Assembly: GCA_965205155.1 (NCBI GenBank)
Contig: OZ242033.1
Coordinates: forward strand, 2,046,001 to 2,110,000
Source: Aldehydirespirator sp965205155
GTDB taxonomy: Bacteria; Actinomycetota; Acidimicrobiia; Acidimicrobiales; Aldehydirespiratoraceae
Direction of reading: 5' to 3'
DNA length: 64,000 bases
The position numbers were made by a program, and so were the translations under genes. The notes beneath the pieces are model-generated. The model saw only the letters and a list, made by a program, of their open reading frames with translations. It was not told where the DNA came from and searched no databases. Each line of letters starts with the position of its first letter. Positions within the stretch are counted from its first letter, which is position 1. Below are positions 8,418-15,968 of the stretch, piece after piece.

Positions 8418-9197
8418 GTGTCTGGGTGGGATTACGGAGTGCCGGAGGGCTTTGGCCCGGCGGAGCATCTCGCGCCTAAGTTCCCGCGGGATTTCTTTGT
8501 GTTTCGGGGCACTGATCAGAGATGGGGGTCTGTACATGCTCCCGACAGGCTTGTGCGGCAGCGGCCGTGGCCGACACTGCAAGGGCGTCTTCCCGACCTC
8601 GAGGAAGCCATCGCGTGGTTCGAGCACATCGCTGAGATCAGCGGGATCATGCTGTTGAGGCTGGCTCCGGGCACGGGCCAGGCTGGGCTCTACAGCCTGC
8701 AGGAACGAGCGATCTACCTGGCTGATGAGCTGTTCGAGCTGCCGCCGATGTACGCGTGGGTGCTGGCCCATGAGCTGGCCCACGCCGTGGATCCGCGTTT
8801 TGAGGCGTTCGGCGCGATCGAGTACGGCCAACCCAAGTACAGCCACCGCACCCGCGACTACGAACTGATCGCCGAGAGTGCCGCCATGGACGCCTTGTTG
8901 TCGTTCAAAGTGATTCCGTTTCAAGACAGCGAGTACCTGTCGGGCCTTGCTGGCAAGAGGTGGCGCAAGAAGCTGACCGGCCCCGACAGGGGCGCTCGCC
9001 TGGTGGTGGCGTCAGGCATCCTGCGCAAGCCGCTGCCACTAGACACCCGCGAGCAACAGCGCGAACACCGCCGAGCTCAACTAAACCTGCAGGCCACCAT
9101 CCACCGCCTCGACAAGCGGCTACAACAGGAGATGGCGGTCCACAGATACACGCAGGACCCGTTCTCGCGCAAAGCAATACTCGATCTGTGGAGATGA
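8418..9197 (+). CDS. ImmA/IrrE-like zinc metallopeptidase
   Basis: A 259-residue cytoplasmic protein with a zinc-peptidase motif AHELAHAVDPRFEA (HExxH at about residues 117-121) and a downstream ELIAESAAMDAL helix that can supply the third ligand, as in ImmA/IrrE proteins. Those proteases cleave repressors in phage-like elements or stress regulons. The N-terminus (PRDFFVFRGTD) and the C-terminal PLDTREQQREHRR segment are not familiar family features but recur in the decayed copy at 7300-7706. No Xre repressor lies next to it, so the target is unknown. Start is GTG at 8418. Confidence 0.7.
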   Translation: MSGWDYGVPEGFGPAEHLAPKFPRDFFVFRGTDQRWGSVHAPDRLVRQRPWPTLQGRLPDLEEAIAWFEHIAEISGIMLLRLAPGTGQAGLYSLQERAIYLADELFELPPMYAWVLAHELAHAVDPRFEAFGAIEYGQPKYSHRTRDYELIAESAAMDALLSFKVIPFQDSEYLSGLAGKRWRKKLTGPDRGARLVVASGILRKPLPLDTREQQREHRRAQLNLQATIHRLDKRLQQEMAVHRYTQDPFSRKAILDLWR

Positions 9198-9263
9198 CCC
9201 TGTAGCCGATCAGCGGTCAAGGGCGGCTCTGGTCTGTCGAGGGGTGGTTCGTAGACTTCGACT

Positions 9264-9782
9264 ATGCGGACGCCGTTGTCGGATGGCGATCATGAGTTCT
9301 TGAGCGGGTTCCGGTTCCAGTCCGAGCGGGTCTGGGATGACGACTCGGCGGTGTCTGATGCGGCGGTGGGGCGGGTGATGCTGTTGGGTGACATCCACAA
9401 CAGCCGCAAGGTGTTGGACGCAGCGCTGCGAACCACTCGCGATGAGGATTGCGACGTGTTGGTGCAGGTCGATGACTTCTGGCTCCAGGACTCCAACTGG
9501 CGTGGCTTCTCTCCCGAGCACGCCGGCGTCATGTACTCGGCGGTGCATGCGCCCATTCCGGTGGTGGTCGTGGATGGCAACCACGAAGTCTGGCCGTGCT
9601 TGTCGGCGTTTCTGGCACGCGACGACACCGCCACGGCTCGCGAGATGGGCCGGCCGCTGCACTTGGCCGGCTCGCTGTGGTGGGCCGACCGCGGCAGCAC
9701 CTAGACCTGGGCAGGCCGACGCTTCGGGGCGCTGGGCGGCTCCGCGTCGCCTGACCGGTGGATGCCCCGCGCCACGCCGTAC
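9264..9782 (+). pseudogene. Metallophosphoesterase, 5' part (nonsense mutation and IS insertion)
   Basis: The start of a calcineurin-like phosphoesterase: VMLLGDIHNSRKVLDAAL, then VLVQVDDFWL and VVVVDGNHEVW supply metal-binding motifs. The frame stops at a TAG at 9702-9704 within RGST-stop-TWAGRRFGALGG; the same frame continues with family-like sequence (FGALGGSASPDRW) to 9782, so the TAG probably replaced a Trp TGG codon. At 9783 an IS3-family element interrupts the gene. Removing the element and one GTAC target copy rejoins the frame with the piece at 11002. Confidence 0.85.
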
Positions 9783-9842
9783 TGAGGTGGGTCCCTGATT
9801 TGAGTCCGCGTGTTGTGGGTCTGAGTCCCCAAGGATGGGAGG

Positions 9843-10130
9843 ATGACCACAATGAAGCGGAGAAGGCATACTCCGGAGCAGGCGGTTCGCAAGGTCCGTG
9901 AGGGCGAGCGGATGCTGGGCGCGGGCACGGATCTCACCGAGGTTCTGCGGCATCTGGAGATCACCGAGTCGACCTGGCATCGCTGGCGCCGGGCCTATGC
10001 GGGGATGAGCGCGTCGGATGCTCGGCGGCTCAAGGAGCTGGAGGCCGAGAACGCCAGGTTGAAGAAGCTGTTGGCGGAGGCGGAGCTGGACAAGGCGATG
10101 CTCAAGGAGCTGGCCGAGGGAAAATGGTGA
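9843..10130 (+). CDS. IS3-family transposase OrfA
   Basis: A 95-residue protein with an N-terminal helix-turn-helix (RHTPEQAVRKVREGERMLGA, then ITESTWHRWRRAYAGM) and a C-terminal leucine-zipper-like segment (LKELEAENARLKKLLAEAEL), the standard OrfA layout that binds the IS ends. Its end overlaps the orfB start by 7 bp, where programmed frameshifting usually makes the OrfAB transposase. Confidence 0.93.
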   Translation: MTTMKRRRHTPEQAVRKVREGERMLGAGTDLTEVLRHLEITESTWHRWRRAYAGMSASDARRLKELEAENARLKKLLAEAELDKAMLKELAEGKW

Positions 10131-10972
10131 CCCCGGACCGTCGCCGGATCGCCGTTGAGCGGCTCCAGGTGCGGTTCGGGGTGTCTGAGCGTCGGGCGTG
10201 TCGGGTGGTGGGCCAGCACCGTTCGACCCAGCGCCGGCCCAAAGCGCCGCCGAGCGCAGCTGAGGAGCGGCTGCGGGAGCATCTGCGGGACTTCGCGAGA
10301 TGCCATCCCCGCCTGGGGTGGCGCAAGGCCCATGTGGTCGCTTGCCGGCAGGGGCTGGTGACCAATTCCAAGCGCACACGGCGCCTGTGGCGTGATGAGG
10401 GCCTTCAGCGGCCGCCTCAGCGTCGAGCCAAGCGCCGCCGGCTCACCGACGGCACCGCGGCGAGGCTGCGCGCCAGCTGCCCCAACGACGTGTGGGCCCT
10501 GGACTTCCAGTTCGACGAGACCGCCGATCTGCGCCGCATCAAGCTGCTCAACGTCGTCGACGAGTTCACCCGAGAGGCCCTCGCCATCGAGGCCGCCCAC
10601 AGCATCGACTCCGACGGCGTCGTCGGCACCGTGGAGCGCCTCGTCGCCGACCGCGGCGCCCCAGCGCATCTGCGCATGGACAACGGTCCCGAGCTCACCG
10701 CGGCCGCGCTAAGGGACTGGTGCCGGATCTGGGGCACCCACACCGCCTACATCGAGCCCGGATCGCCCTGGGAGACCCCCTTCGTGGAGTCCTTCAACGG
10801 CAGGCTGCGAGACGAGTGCCTCAACATCGAGGACTTCGCCAACATCCTCGAAGCCCAAGTGATCCTCGAGGACTGGCGAACTGAGTACAACCACTACCGG
10901 CCCCACCAATCCCTCGGCGGGCTCACTCCCGCCGCCTACGCTTCCCACTGGAAGCAACACCAACACCCATAG
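10124..10972 (+). CDS. IS3-family transposase OrfB (DDE integrase core)
   Basis: A 282-residue catalytic subunit. The opening SERRACRVVGQHRSTQRR is typical of IS407-group OrfB. The DDE residues are seen in WALDFQFDE, LRMDNGPEL and PFVESFNGRLRDECLN, followed by EYNHYRPHQSLGG near the end. No disabling mutation is visible, so the element may be active. Confidence 0.94.
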   Translation: MVTPDRRRIAVERLQVRFGVSERRACRVVGQHRSTQRRPKAPPSAAEERLREHLRDFARCHPRLGWRKAHVVACRQGLVTNSKRTRRLWRDEGLQRPPQRRAKRRRLTDGTAARLRASCPNDVWALDFQFDETADLRRIKLLNVVDEFTREALAIEAAHSIDSDGVVGTVERLVADRGAPAHLRMDNGPELTAAALRDWCRIWGTHTAYIEPGSPWETPFVESFNGRLRDECLNIEDFANILEAQVILEDWRTEYNHYRPHQSLGGLTPAAYASHWKQHQHP

Positions 10973-11001
10973 CACCTGGACTCACAAACGGGTCCCCCTC
11001 A

Positions 11002-11103
11002 GTACCGCTGGGAACAGGAAACAACCACCAGAGAGGACCTAGAGCGGCTGTTGGACAACGCCTCCGACGGGCTGGATGTACTGATCAGCCACGACGCGCG
11101 CAA
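11002..11103 (+). pseudogene. Metallophosphoesterase, fragment downstream of the IS
   Basis: After the second GTAC the frame reads YRWEQETTTREDLERLL, then GLDVLISHDA, the late part of the same phosphoesterase including the His-Asp metal-binding motif (LISHD). The homology ends there and the dispersed element beginning near 11104 takes over, so the gene's 3' end is also missing. The gene has three separate lesions and cannot be functional. Confidence 0.8.
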
Positions 11104-11194
11104 TGAACGCGCTTCGTGGTCTCCTCAAATGTGCAGCAAGGCGATTTCAAATGTGCAGCACCATCTGAGGGTGTTCGTTTGCGGAGGTCAGGGG
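11104..11194 (+). repeat. Dispersed element copy A (5'-truncated)
   Basis: This shares about 90 bp with the copy at 12886-12989: two AAATGTGCAG motifs at 11127 and 11149 (22-bp period) joined by CGATTTC, then GCGGAGGTCAGGGGATTATG at the right end. The left terminal repeat CTCTGACCT is absent; in its place is the broken phosphoesterase gene. It probably marks a deletion endpoint. Confidence 0.75.
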
Positions 11195-11295
11195 ATTATG
11201 CGAACCCGCCTCCAGTCCCAGCTCCAGTTCAGTCGGCGCCTTCACCCTATCTTGGCTTTCTCCCTGGGCTAGGCGAACAGAGTCCGACCTCGGGC

Positions 11296-11772
11296 CTATT
11301 CGAAGACGTCCAGGCGTCCGCTGCCGAGGAGCCGCTTTGCCGCGTCGATCGCGGCTTGTGCGGTGTTGAGGGCTTGCTGGGCGTCGTTCTCGTCGACTCC
11401 GGGGGAGTCTTCGTCGGGATACTCGGTGCGGTTGCGGCGCCGGCGCATGGCGTGCAGGCGGCCGAATACCGCCATTCCGCCTCGATCGTTGAATTGGGCG
11501 CGCACGGCATCGATGACAGCGATGTGGCCCCCTCGGGTGGTGGCGCGCAGCCCTTGTACCGCGAGCAGTGCGGCAGCGGCCTTGCGTGCGGCGTCGTAGG
11601 AAAGCTGGAGCGCGCCTGCCGGGTCGTCTGAGGTGCCCTTTGAGGCGAGCCTGATATGCGCGTCGGCGTCGGCCACCAACCGGCTGGCGACCCCGGCCGA
11701 GGGGGCCACCTGTTCGAGTTCGCCGTCCGCTATCAATCGTTCGACCTCGGCGTGTCCCCGTTGCCAGCTCAT
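11296..11772 (-). CDS. HEPN-domain toxin of an MNT/HEPN pair
   Basis: A 158-residue all-helical protein. The central segment ALQLSYDAARKAAAALLAVQ and the later RRRRNRTEYP motif match HEPN proteins of the SAV_6107 type, where the Arg/Asn-rich motif belongs to a ribonuclease or NTP-binding site. In MNT/HEPN systems this partner is the toxin. Its start overlaps the upstream nucleotidyltransferase gene by 4 bp. A toxic RNase role is inferred from family and context. Confidence 0.8.
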   Translation of the reverse strand: MSWQRGHAEVERLIADGELEQVAPSAGVASRLVADADAHIRLASKGTSDDPAGALQLSYDAARKAAAALLAVQGLRATTRGGHIAVIDAVRAQFNDRGGMAVFGRLHAMRRRRNRTEYPDEDSPGVDENDAQQALNTAQAAIDAAKRLLGSGRLDVFE

Positions 11773-12407
11773 GGGGATCTACCACCTTTGGCTTCAAGCT
11801 CAAGGAGTTCTCTTGTTGGTTCGTGTTCATCGTTCGCGAGGACGACGACGAGGGGCCGCGACTTGACTTCCCGGATGAAACTGCTGCGCTCAGATCTCCA
11901 CTGGGAGGGCGTGCGGACGGTCGCTTGGACCGGCATCCCGATCCGTTCCTCGACCCGTTGGGCAGCGTCGTCTACGAGATCGCGGTCTGCGTCTCCGATT
12001 ACCAGCACGTCGACGTCGTTCGGGGCTCGGCCCGCCTCGCCCAAATAGCGTGCGGCCCAAGAACCGATCAACAGGACCGCTTCAGCCCCCTGGATGCCGG
12101 CGAGTTCTTCGGCAACCACCGTCGGCGGGCCGTATGTGGCGAGAATGATCCGGCGCACCGCGTCGTATAGAGGATGGTCGACCCTGGCACGCACTTGCCG
12201 CATGGGACCGACCTTCTCGGTGGTGAGGATTCCGGCCTGCTCAGCTCGAAGCACTTCCCGCAGCACCGTCGGCATGCTCGTGCGGGTCGCGGCGACCAGG
12301 TCGGACAAGCTGTGGCTCTTGTCGGGGTCGGCGAGCACGCGCGCCAGGATCCTGCCCTGGGCGTCTGAGCGAAGGATAGGAGCGAGCGGCGGCGCAGGAA
12401 CTTTCAT
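11769..12407 (-). CDS. HTH-nucleotidyltransferase fusion antitoxin (MNT)
   Basis: 212 residues with two domains. An N-terminal winged-helix unit (about 12-80: SLSDLVAATRTSMPTVLREV, then RAEQAGILTT) is followed by a minimal nucleotidyltransferase domain (about 95-190) with GSWAARYLGEAG and NDVDVLVIGD, the GS and DxD signatures. In type VII TA systems such enzymes AMPylate the HEPN toxin. The fused HTH suggests that the antitoxin is also the operon repressor, fitting the perfect palindrome just upstream. The ATG at 12407 has no ribosome site and lies 4 bp from a -10-like TATACG, so it is likely leaderless. Confidence 0.83.
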   Translation of the reverse strand: MKVPAPPLAPILRSDAQGRILARVLADPDKSHSLSDLVAATRTSMPTVLREVLRAEQAGILTTEKVGPMRQVRARVDHPLYDAVRRIILATYGPPTVVAEELAGIQGAEAVLLIGSWAARYLGEAGRAPNDVDVLVIGDADRDLVDDAAQRVEERIGMPVQATVRTPSQWRSERSSFIREVKSRPLVVVLANDEHEPTRELLELEAKGGRSP

Positions 12408-12411
12408 AAAC

Positions 12412-12427
12412 CGTATAGAACTATACG
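12412..12427 (-). promoter_or_regulatory. Palindromic operator overlapping the HEPN/MNT promoter
   Basis: CGTATAG-AA-CTATACG is a perfect inverted repeat (7-bp arms) starting 5 bp upstream of the antitoxin start. On the minus strand its right half holds TATACG, a plausible -10 element for a leaderless transcript. A repressor bound here would block transcription directly. Confidence 0.65.
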
Positions 12428-12499
12428 CTTTTAGAAAGCAGATGCAACAGGGAATTATGCGAAGGCACCTCTAGTAGCTCCTCGAGTTTCGAATCGCAA

Positions 12500-12803
12500 C
12501 TACTTTCTCGTCGGGACCCACTTGAAGGTCCGGAGAGCAATAGCGATCGCGGCGATTCCCCAGAAGGTCAACACGAGAGAGGGGCCCAGAAGTGTGCCGT
12601 CTGCCATTGGATCGTAAGCCGATGTGAGGATTCCGACGAGCGCTCGAACGGGGAAGAGGGATACCAGCATCTCCAGCCAACCGGGGATGCAGCAGGCAGA
12701 AGATCTCCCCTCGCTCGATGGAGAACGAGAGTTCTTGCAGCACTGGCTGGGCCCCGAAGGACTTCGACACCCTGTCGACCTTGACCACCGGAGTCACAAC
12801 CAC
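12500..12803 (-). pseudogene. Collapsed ABC transporter locus (ATPase start joined to permease end)
   Basis: Read on the minus strand, the first about 40 codons encode the start of an ABC ATPase (VKVDRVSKSFGAQPVLQELS, then GEIFCLL, just before where the Walker A motif should come). From about 12690 another frame carries the end of an ABC-2 permease (PGWLEMLVSLFPVRALVGIL, later FWGIAAIAIALRTFKWVPTR) down to a stop at 12500. One large deletion has therefore removed most of two adjacent genes. The copy-B repeat lies 80 bp away. Confidence 0.75.
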
Positions 12804-12885
12804 TCTCCCACCGTGGCCACGAGCGCCCTCGGCACCAGTTCCGACCTCTTCCCCATGCGGCGGTCCAGCCTACGTTACGGCGACG

Positions 12886-12989
12886 CTCTGACCTTGATAA
12901 ACGCGCTTCCTGATCTCCTCAAATGTGCAGCATGGCGATTTCAAATGTGCAGCAGCATCCTAGGAGTGCCCGTTTGCCGAGGTCAGGGG
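12886..12989 (+). repeat. Dispersed element copy B (complete, 104 bp)
   Basis: The left end CTCTGACCTTG and the right end CCGAGGTCAGGGG form terminal inverted repeats. Inside are two AAATGTGCAG motifs at 12921 and 12943 (22-bp period). It is closest to copy A and shares terminal and internal structure with copies D, E, F and G. A fragment of the same right end (GGGAATTATGCGAAGGC) also occurs near 12450. Confidence 0.75.
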
Positions 12990-13106
12990 ATTATGCGAAG
13001 GCGCCGCCAGTTTGAACCGCCCTGGCTTTCCCGGAGGGTCTTGGTGTGCCCCGGGCAGTGCGCCTGTCCGGCAGTCCTAGGCCGGCTCCCTGGTTGCCAT
13101 CGGGAT

Positions 13107-13133
13107 CGTTTGACATTAGATTAATGTCAAACG
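13107..13133 (+). promoter_or_regulatory. Perfect palindromic operator of the RelBE-type operon
   Basis: CGTTTGACATTA-GAT-TAATGTCAAACG has 12-bp perfect arms around a 3-bp centre and lies 35-61 bp upstream of the antitoxin ATG. The AT-rich core includes -10-like sequence. Ribbon-helix-helix antitoxins of this type bind such sites cooperatively with their toxin, so autoregulation is very likely. Confidence 0.75.
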
Positions 13134-13167
13134 ATTCGATTGACTGCCAGCCGACGAAGGAGTCAGC

Positions 13168-13389
13168 ATGAGCCAGATCACCGCCCGGGTTCCCGATGAG
13201 CTCGTTGAGGCGCTCGATGCGGCCGCTGAGGCTCTGAAGCGCAGCCGGGCCGACGTCATTCGCCACGCCTTGGAACGCTATTTGGAGGACTACGACGATC
13301 TCGATGTGGCCCTTGAGCGCCTGCGGGACCCAGCTGACCCGGTACTCGACTGGGACGAGGTCCGACAAGAGCTGCTCAACTCGGATTGA
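13168..13389 (+). CDS. RelB/CopG-type ribbon-helix-helix antitoxin
   Basis: A 73-residue protein with a canonical N-terminal RHH domain: strand QITARVPDELVEALDAAAEA, then the second helix SRADVIRHALERYLEDYDD. The acidic C-terminus (LDWDEVRQELLNSD) is the usual toxin-binding tail. A ribosome site (GAAGGAG) precedes the ATG at good spacing. It is followed 47 bp later by the toxin gene. Confidence 0.87.
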   Translation: MSQITARVPDELVEALDAAAEALKRSRADVIRHALERYLEDYDDLDVALERLRDPADPVLDWDEVRQELLNSD

Positions 13390-13436
13390 TCGCCGCGCGG
13401 CCCAGAGAACGCGAGATGGCGCAGAAGCCGTAGACG

Positions 13437-13700
13437 ATGGCCGCGTACTCAGTCCGGATCAAGCGCAGCGCCACCCGAGACCTGGCGCAGATTGCTCGCC
13501 AGGATCGCGAGCGCATCGTGTACGCCATCGATCGTCTCGGCGAGCAGCCGCATGCGGGCTACCCGCTGAAGGGAGCCCTGCGGGGCCTTCGCCGCATACG
13601 CGTCGGCGACTACAGGGTCATCTACGAAGTGCTCGACAATGAACTCGTCGTCCTCGTTGTTCGAGCCGCCCACCGCCGAGAGGCCTATCGCCGCCGCTAG
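13437..13700 (+). CDS. RelE/ParE-family toxin
   Basis: An 87-residue protein. KRSATRDLAQIARQDRERIV, then PLKGALRGLRRIRVGDYRVI and a C-terminal RAAHRREAYRR match the RelE fold, including basic residues used for ribosome-dependent mRNA cleavage. The length is typical. It pairs with the RHH antitoxin just upstream. RelE versus ParE activity cannot be told with certainty, but the GDYRVIYEV and AHRRE pattern fits RelE better. Confidence 0.87.
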   Translation: MAAYSVRIKRSATRDLAQIARQDRERIVYAIDRLGEQPHAGYPLKGALRGLRRIRVGDYRVIYEVLDNELVVLVVRAAHRREAYRRR

Positions 13701-13768
13701 AACGGCAGACCGGTAGGACTCGCCAAGGGCGGCTTGGTCGTTCCAGTGACGCCGCTTTGGTATGGGAA

Positions 13769-13783
13769 TGAGAACGATTATCA
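13769..13783 (+). promoter_or_regulatory. Putative Zur (zinc uptake regulator) box
   Basis: TGAGAACGATTATCA is a near-palindrome ending 8 bp before the ATG of the CobW-type GTPase. It resembles actinobacterial Zur/FurB sites of the TGAnAAnnnTTnTCA form. CobW-family zinc GTPases are commonly Zur-repressed, so the pairing supports a zinc-starvation role. Not tested by a matrix search. Confidence 0.6.
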
Positions 13784-13791
13784 TTTAGATC

Positions 13792-15207
13792 ATGGTTGAT
13801 GAGCGGGTTCCCGTGACGGTGCTGACGGGCTTTCTCGGTGCGGGCAAGACAACGTTGTTGAATCACATCCTCACCGAGCAGCACGGCAAGCGGATTGCGG
13901 TGATCGAGAACGAGTTCGGCGAGGTTGGCATAGACGATGCCATCGTCCTCGATGCCGAGGAAGAGATCTTTGAGATGAACAACGGTTGCATCTGCTGCAC
14001 CGTTCGAGGCGATCTGATCCGCATTCTCGGCAATCTGATGCGGCGCAAGGACCGGTTCGACCAGATCCTCATCGAGACGACGGGGCTGGCTGACCCTGCA
14101 CCGGTGGCTCAGACGTTCTTCGTCGACGATGAGATAGCAGCCCAGCTGCGTCTCGACGCGATCGTCACGGTGGTCGACGCCAAACACCTGGTTCCACACT
14201 TGGACGAGGAGAAGCCCGACGGGGTCGAGAACGAAGCTGTCGAGCAGCTGGCGTTCGCCGATCGGGTCGTGCTCAACAAGATCGACCTCGCCGACATCAA
14301 CGAGCTGGACGAGGTGGAGACCCGCATCCGGCAGGTCAACGCACTCGTGCCCATCGTCCGGACCCAGCATGGAAAGGTCGACCTTGATGCCATCCTCGAG
14401 GTCGGCGCGTTCTCGCTCGATCGTGTGTTGGCCGATGATCCCGAGTTCCTCGACCCCGATGCCGAGCATCAGCATGACCTCAGCGTGACGTCGGTTGGCA
14501 TCGAAGCCGATGGCGACCTCGATCTCGACCGGGTGAATGAATGGCTGGTCGATCTCCTGCGCACGAAGGGAACCGACATCTTCCGCTCGAAGGGCATCCT
14601 GTCGATCGCCGGCTGGGATCAGCGGTACGTGTTCCAGGGCGTCCACATGCTGCTTGACTGCGAGGCCCAGGGGGCGTGGGAGGACGGCGAGGAACGACGC
14701 AACCGCCTCGTGTTCATCGGACGCAACCTCGACCGACGGTCACTGTCGGTGCAACCGCATACGGCGGCGTCGGTTGGCACGATGTCGTTGGACCACGGAC
14801 CGGCCGTCGACGTCGCTTCGAATGGAAGGGGTCGCTGCTCTCGCTGGCGATGTCTCCCGATGGAGCATGGGCCTGCGCCGGTGCCCAAGACGCGACCGTG
14901 CAGCTGTGGCGGCTCTGGAGCGGCCGGGACCTCTCGATGTATGGCTATCCGTCCAAGATCGAGCGACTCGGGTTCCGCCACGACAGCCGATGGCTTGCGG
15001 TTGCGTGCCTCGACGAGCTCACCGTCTGGGACTTCGGCGGGAAGGGGCCCGCCCGCACCGAGCCGGCAGTTGCCTCCGGTCACGACAACCACATCGAGGA
15101 CCTCGCTTGGGATCCATCCGGCCGGTCGGTCGCCACGGGGGGAGGAGACGGCCGCACCATCGTGTGGGCTGCCCCGACTCGTGCCGGCCAGGACCTGTCG
15201 CCGGTGA
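13792..15207 (+). CDS. CobW/COG0523 zinc GTPase with displaced C-terminus
   Basis: A G3E-family GTPase that likely hands zinc to client enzymes during starvation. Walker A is GFLGAGKTTLLNHIL, the metal-binding CxCC motif is NGCICCTVRGDL, switch II is IETTGLADPAPV, and the G4 motif is NKIDL; a short AEHQHD stretch sits in the linker. Homology runs through RNRLVFIGRNLDR at about 14738, just short of the normal end. Beyond that the frame reads into the WD40 remnant out of phase until 15207, adding about 157 unrelated residues. A deletion therefore removed only the last dozen or so native codons. Activity with the foreign tail is uncertain. Confidence 0.82.
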   Translation: MVDERVPVTVLTGFLGAGKTTLLNHILTEQHGKRIAVIENEFGEVGIDDAIVLDAEEEIFEMNNGCICCTVRGDLIRILGNLMRRKDRFDQILIETTGLADPAPVAQTFFVDDEIAAQLRLDAIVTVVDAKHLVPHLDEEKPDGVENEAVEQLAFADRVVLNKIDLADINELDEVETRIRQVNALVPIVRTQHGKVDLDAILEVGAFSLDRVLADDPEFLDPDAEHQHDLSVTSVGIEADGDLDLDRVNEWLVDLLRTKGTDIFRSKGILSIAGWDQRYVFQGVHMLLDCEAQGAWEDGEERRNRLVFIGRNLDRRSLSVQPHTAASVGTMSLDHGPAVDVASNGRGRCSRWRCLPMEHGPAPVPKTRPCSCGGSGAAGTSRCMAIRPRSSDSGSATTADGLRLRASTSSPSGTSAGRGPPAPSRQLPPVTTTTSRTSLGIHPAGRSPRGEETAAPSCGLPRLVPARTCRR

Positions 15208-15311
15208 CTGCACTCGAGTCCGATGCGGCGACCAGTCGACTCCGGTGGGTCAGCGAGGACAGCCTCCTGGTCGGTCGGGCCGACGGATGTCTGGTAAGAC
15301 TCGCTCTCTGA
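14738..15311 (+). pseudogene. WD40-repeat protein, 5'-truncated
   Basis: In the frame used by the ATG at 14676, this reads VGATAYGGVGWHDV, then FEWKGSLLSLAMSPDGAWAC, a GAQDATVQLWRL blade, TVWDFGGKGP, IEDLAWDPSGRSVATGGGD and TIVWAAPT: three to four WD40 blades. Its beginning is lost at the junction with cobW. To my knowledge WD40 proteins sit next to zinc CobW genes in related actinobacteria, so the two genes probably formed a zinc-responsive operon before the deletion. Confidence 0.75.
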
Positions 15312-15332
15312 AGAAGCTCTCTGAAGAACAGG

Positions 15333-15968
15333 TCAGAGGAGCCCGGCGAGCCACTCCCGGGCATCGACCATCATCTCGATGGTCTGGCTGTGAGCCATGT
15401 CGTAGGCGTGGTGTCGCAGATTCCACCCGCCATCGCCAAGGGCTGCGATCACCTCTCTGGGCTGCTCTTGGCCGATGAAGGCGTCGCGGGTTCCCCACTG
15501 GAAGAGCGCCGGTCGGCCGCCACCGTTGGACAGGTCGAGGTCGAGTCCTGGTGCGCTTGGAAGGCCGCTGCAGATGGCCCACACACCGGCGTAGCGGGGC
15601 GCCCCAACCCTGCCGGCGAGCGCCAGCGACAGGTAGCCGCCTTGGCTGAACCCGCCCACTATGCACCGCTCGAGGGGCACGCCTGCCTTTCTGGCCTCGT
15701 CCGCGATGAAGGACTCGAGCATCTCGAGCGAGGGCACGAACTGTGAGAAGTCGGATTCGAACGTGTCGAGGTCGATGTACCACCAGCCCGCGCCGTCGCC
15801 ATCGGGCATGTCGATCGGTCCCCGCGGCGCGATCGCGCTGAATCGTTCGTCTGGGTCGACCAACGGCACGTACGACGCGAGGTGGTGCTGCTCGGCGGTG
15901 TAGCCGTGCATGAGGAAGAGGAGACGGTCTGCGCCGTCGCGGTCAATCCGGTACTGGGTCAGTGACAT
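15333..15968 (-). CDS. Phospholipase/carboxylesterase-type alpha/beta hydrolase
   Basis: A 211-residue cytoplasmic hydrolase. LFLMHGYTAEQHHLA provides the oxyanion region, GGFSQGGYLSLALA (about residues 115-128) the nucleophilic Ser elbow, GTRDAFI the acid, and DMAHSQTIEMM the His, so the catalytic triad is complete. Relatives hydrolyse short acyl esters or lysophospholipids. The gene ends 22 bp from the converging WD40 remnant. The natural substrate is unknown. Confidence 0.85.
   Translation of the reverse strand: MSLTQYRIDRDGADRLLFLMHGYTAEQHHLASYVPLVDPDERFSAIAPRGPIDMPDGDGAGWWYIDLDTFESDFSQFVPSLEMLESFIADEARKAGVPLERCIVGGFSQGGYLSLALAGRVGAPRYAGVWAICSGLPSAPGLDLDLSNGGGRPALFQWGTRDAFIGQEQPREVIAALGDGGWNLRHHAYDMAHSQTIEMMVDAREWLAGLL

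Larger units (their letters stand above)
9783..11001 (+). mobile_element. IS3-family insertion sequence (IS407-group-like), 1219 bp
   Basis: The complete element has imperfect terminal inverted repeats: left TGAGGTGGGTCCCTGATT, right (reverse complement) TGAGGGGGACCCGTTTGT. It is flanked by the 4-bp direct repeat GTAC (9779-9782 and 11002-11005), which fits the 4-bp duplications known for the IS407 group. It carries two overlapping genes, orfA and orfB. The insertion is inside a metallophosphoesterase gene. The intact genes and preserved target duplication suggest a fairly recent insertion. Confidence 0.93.
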
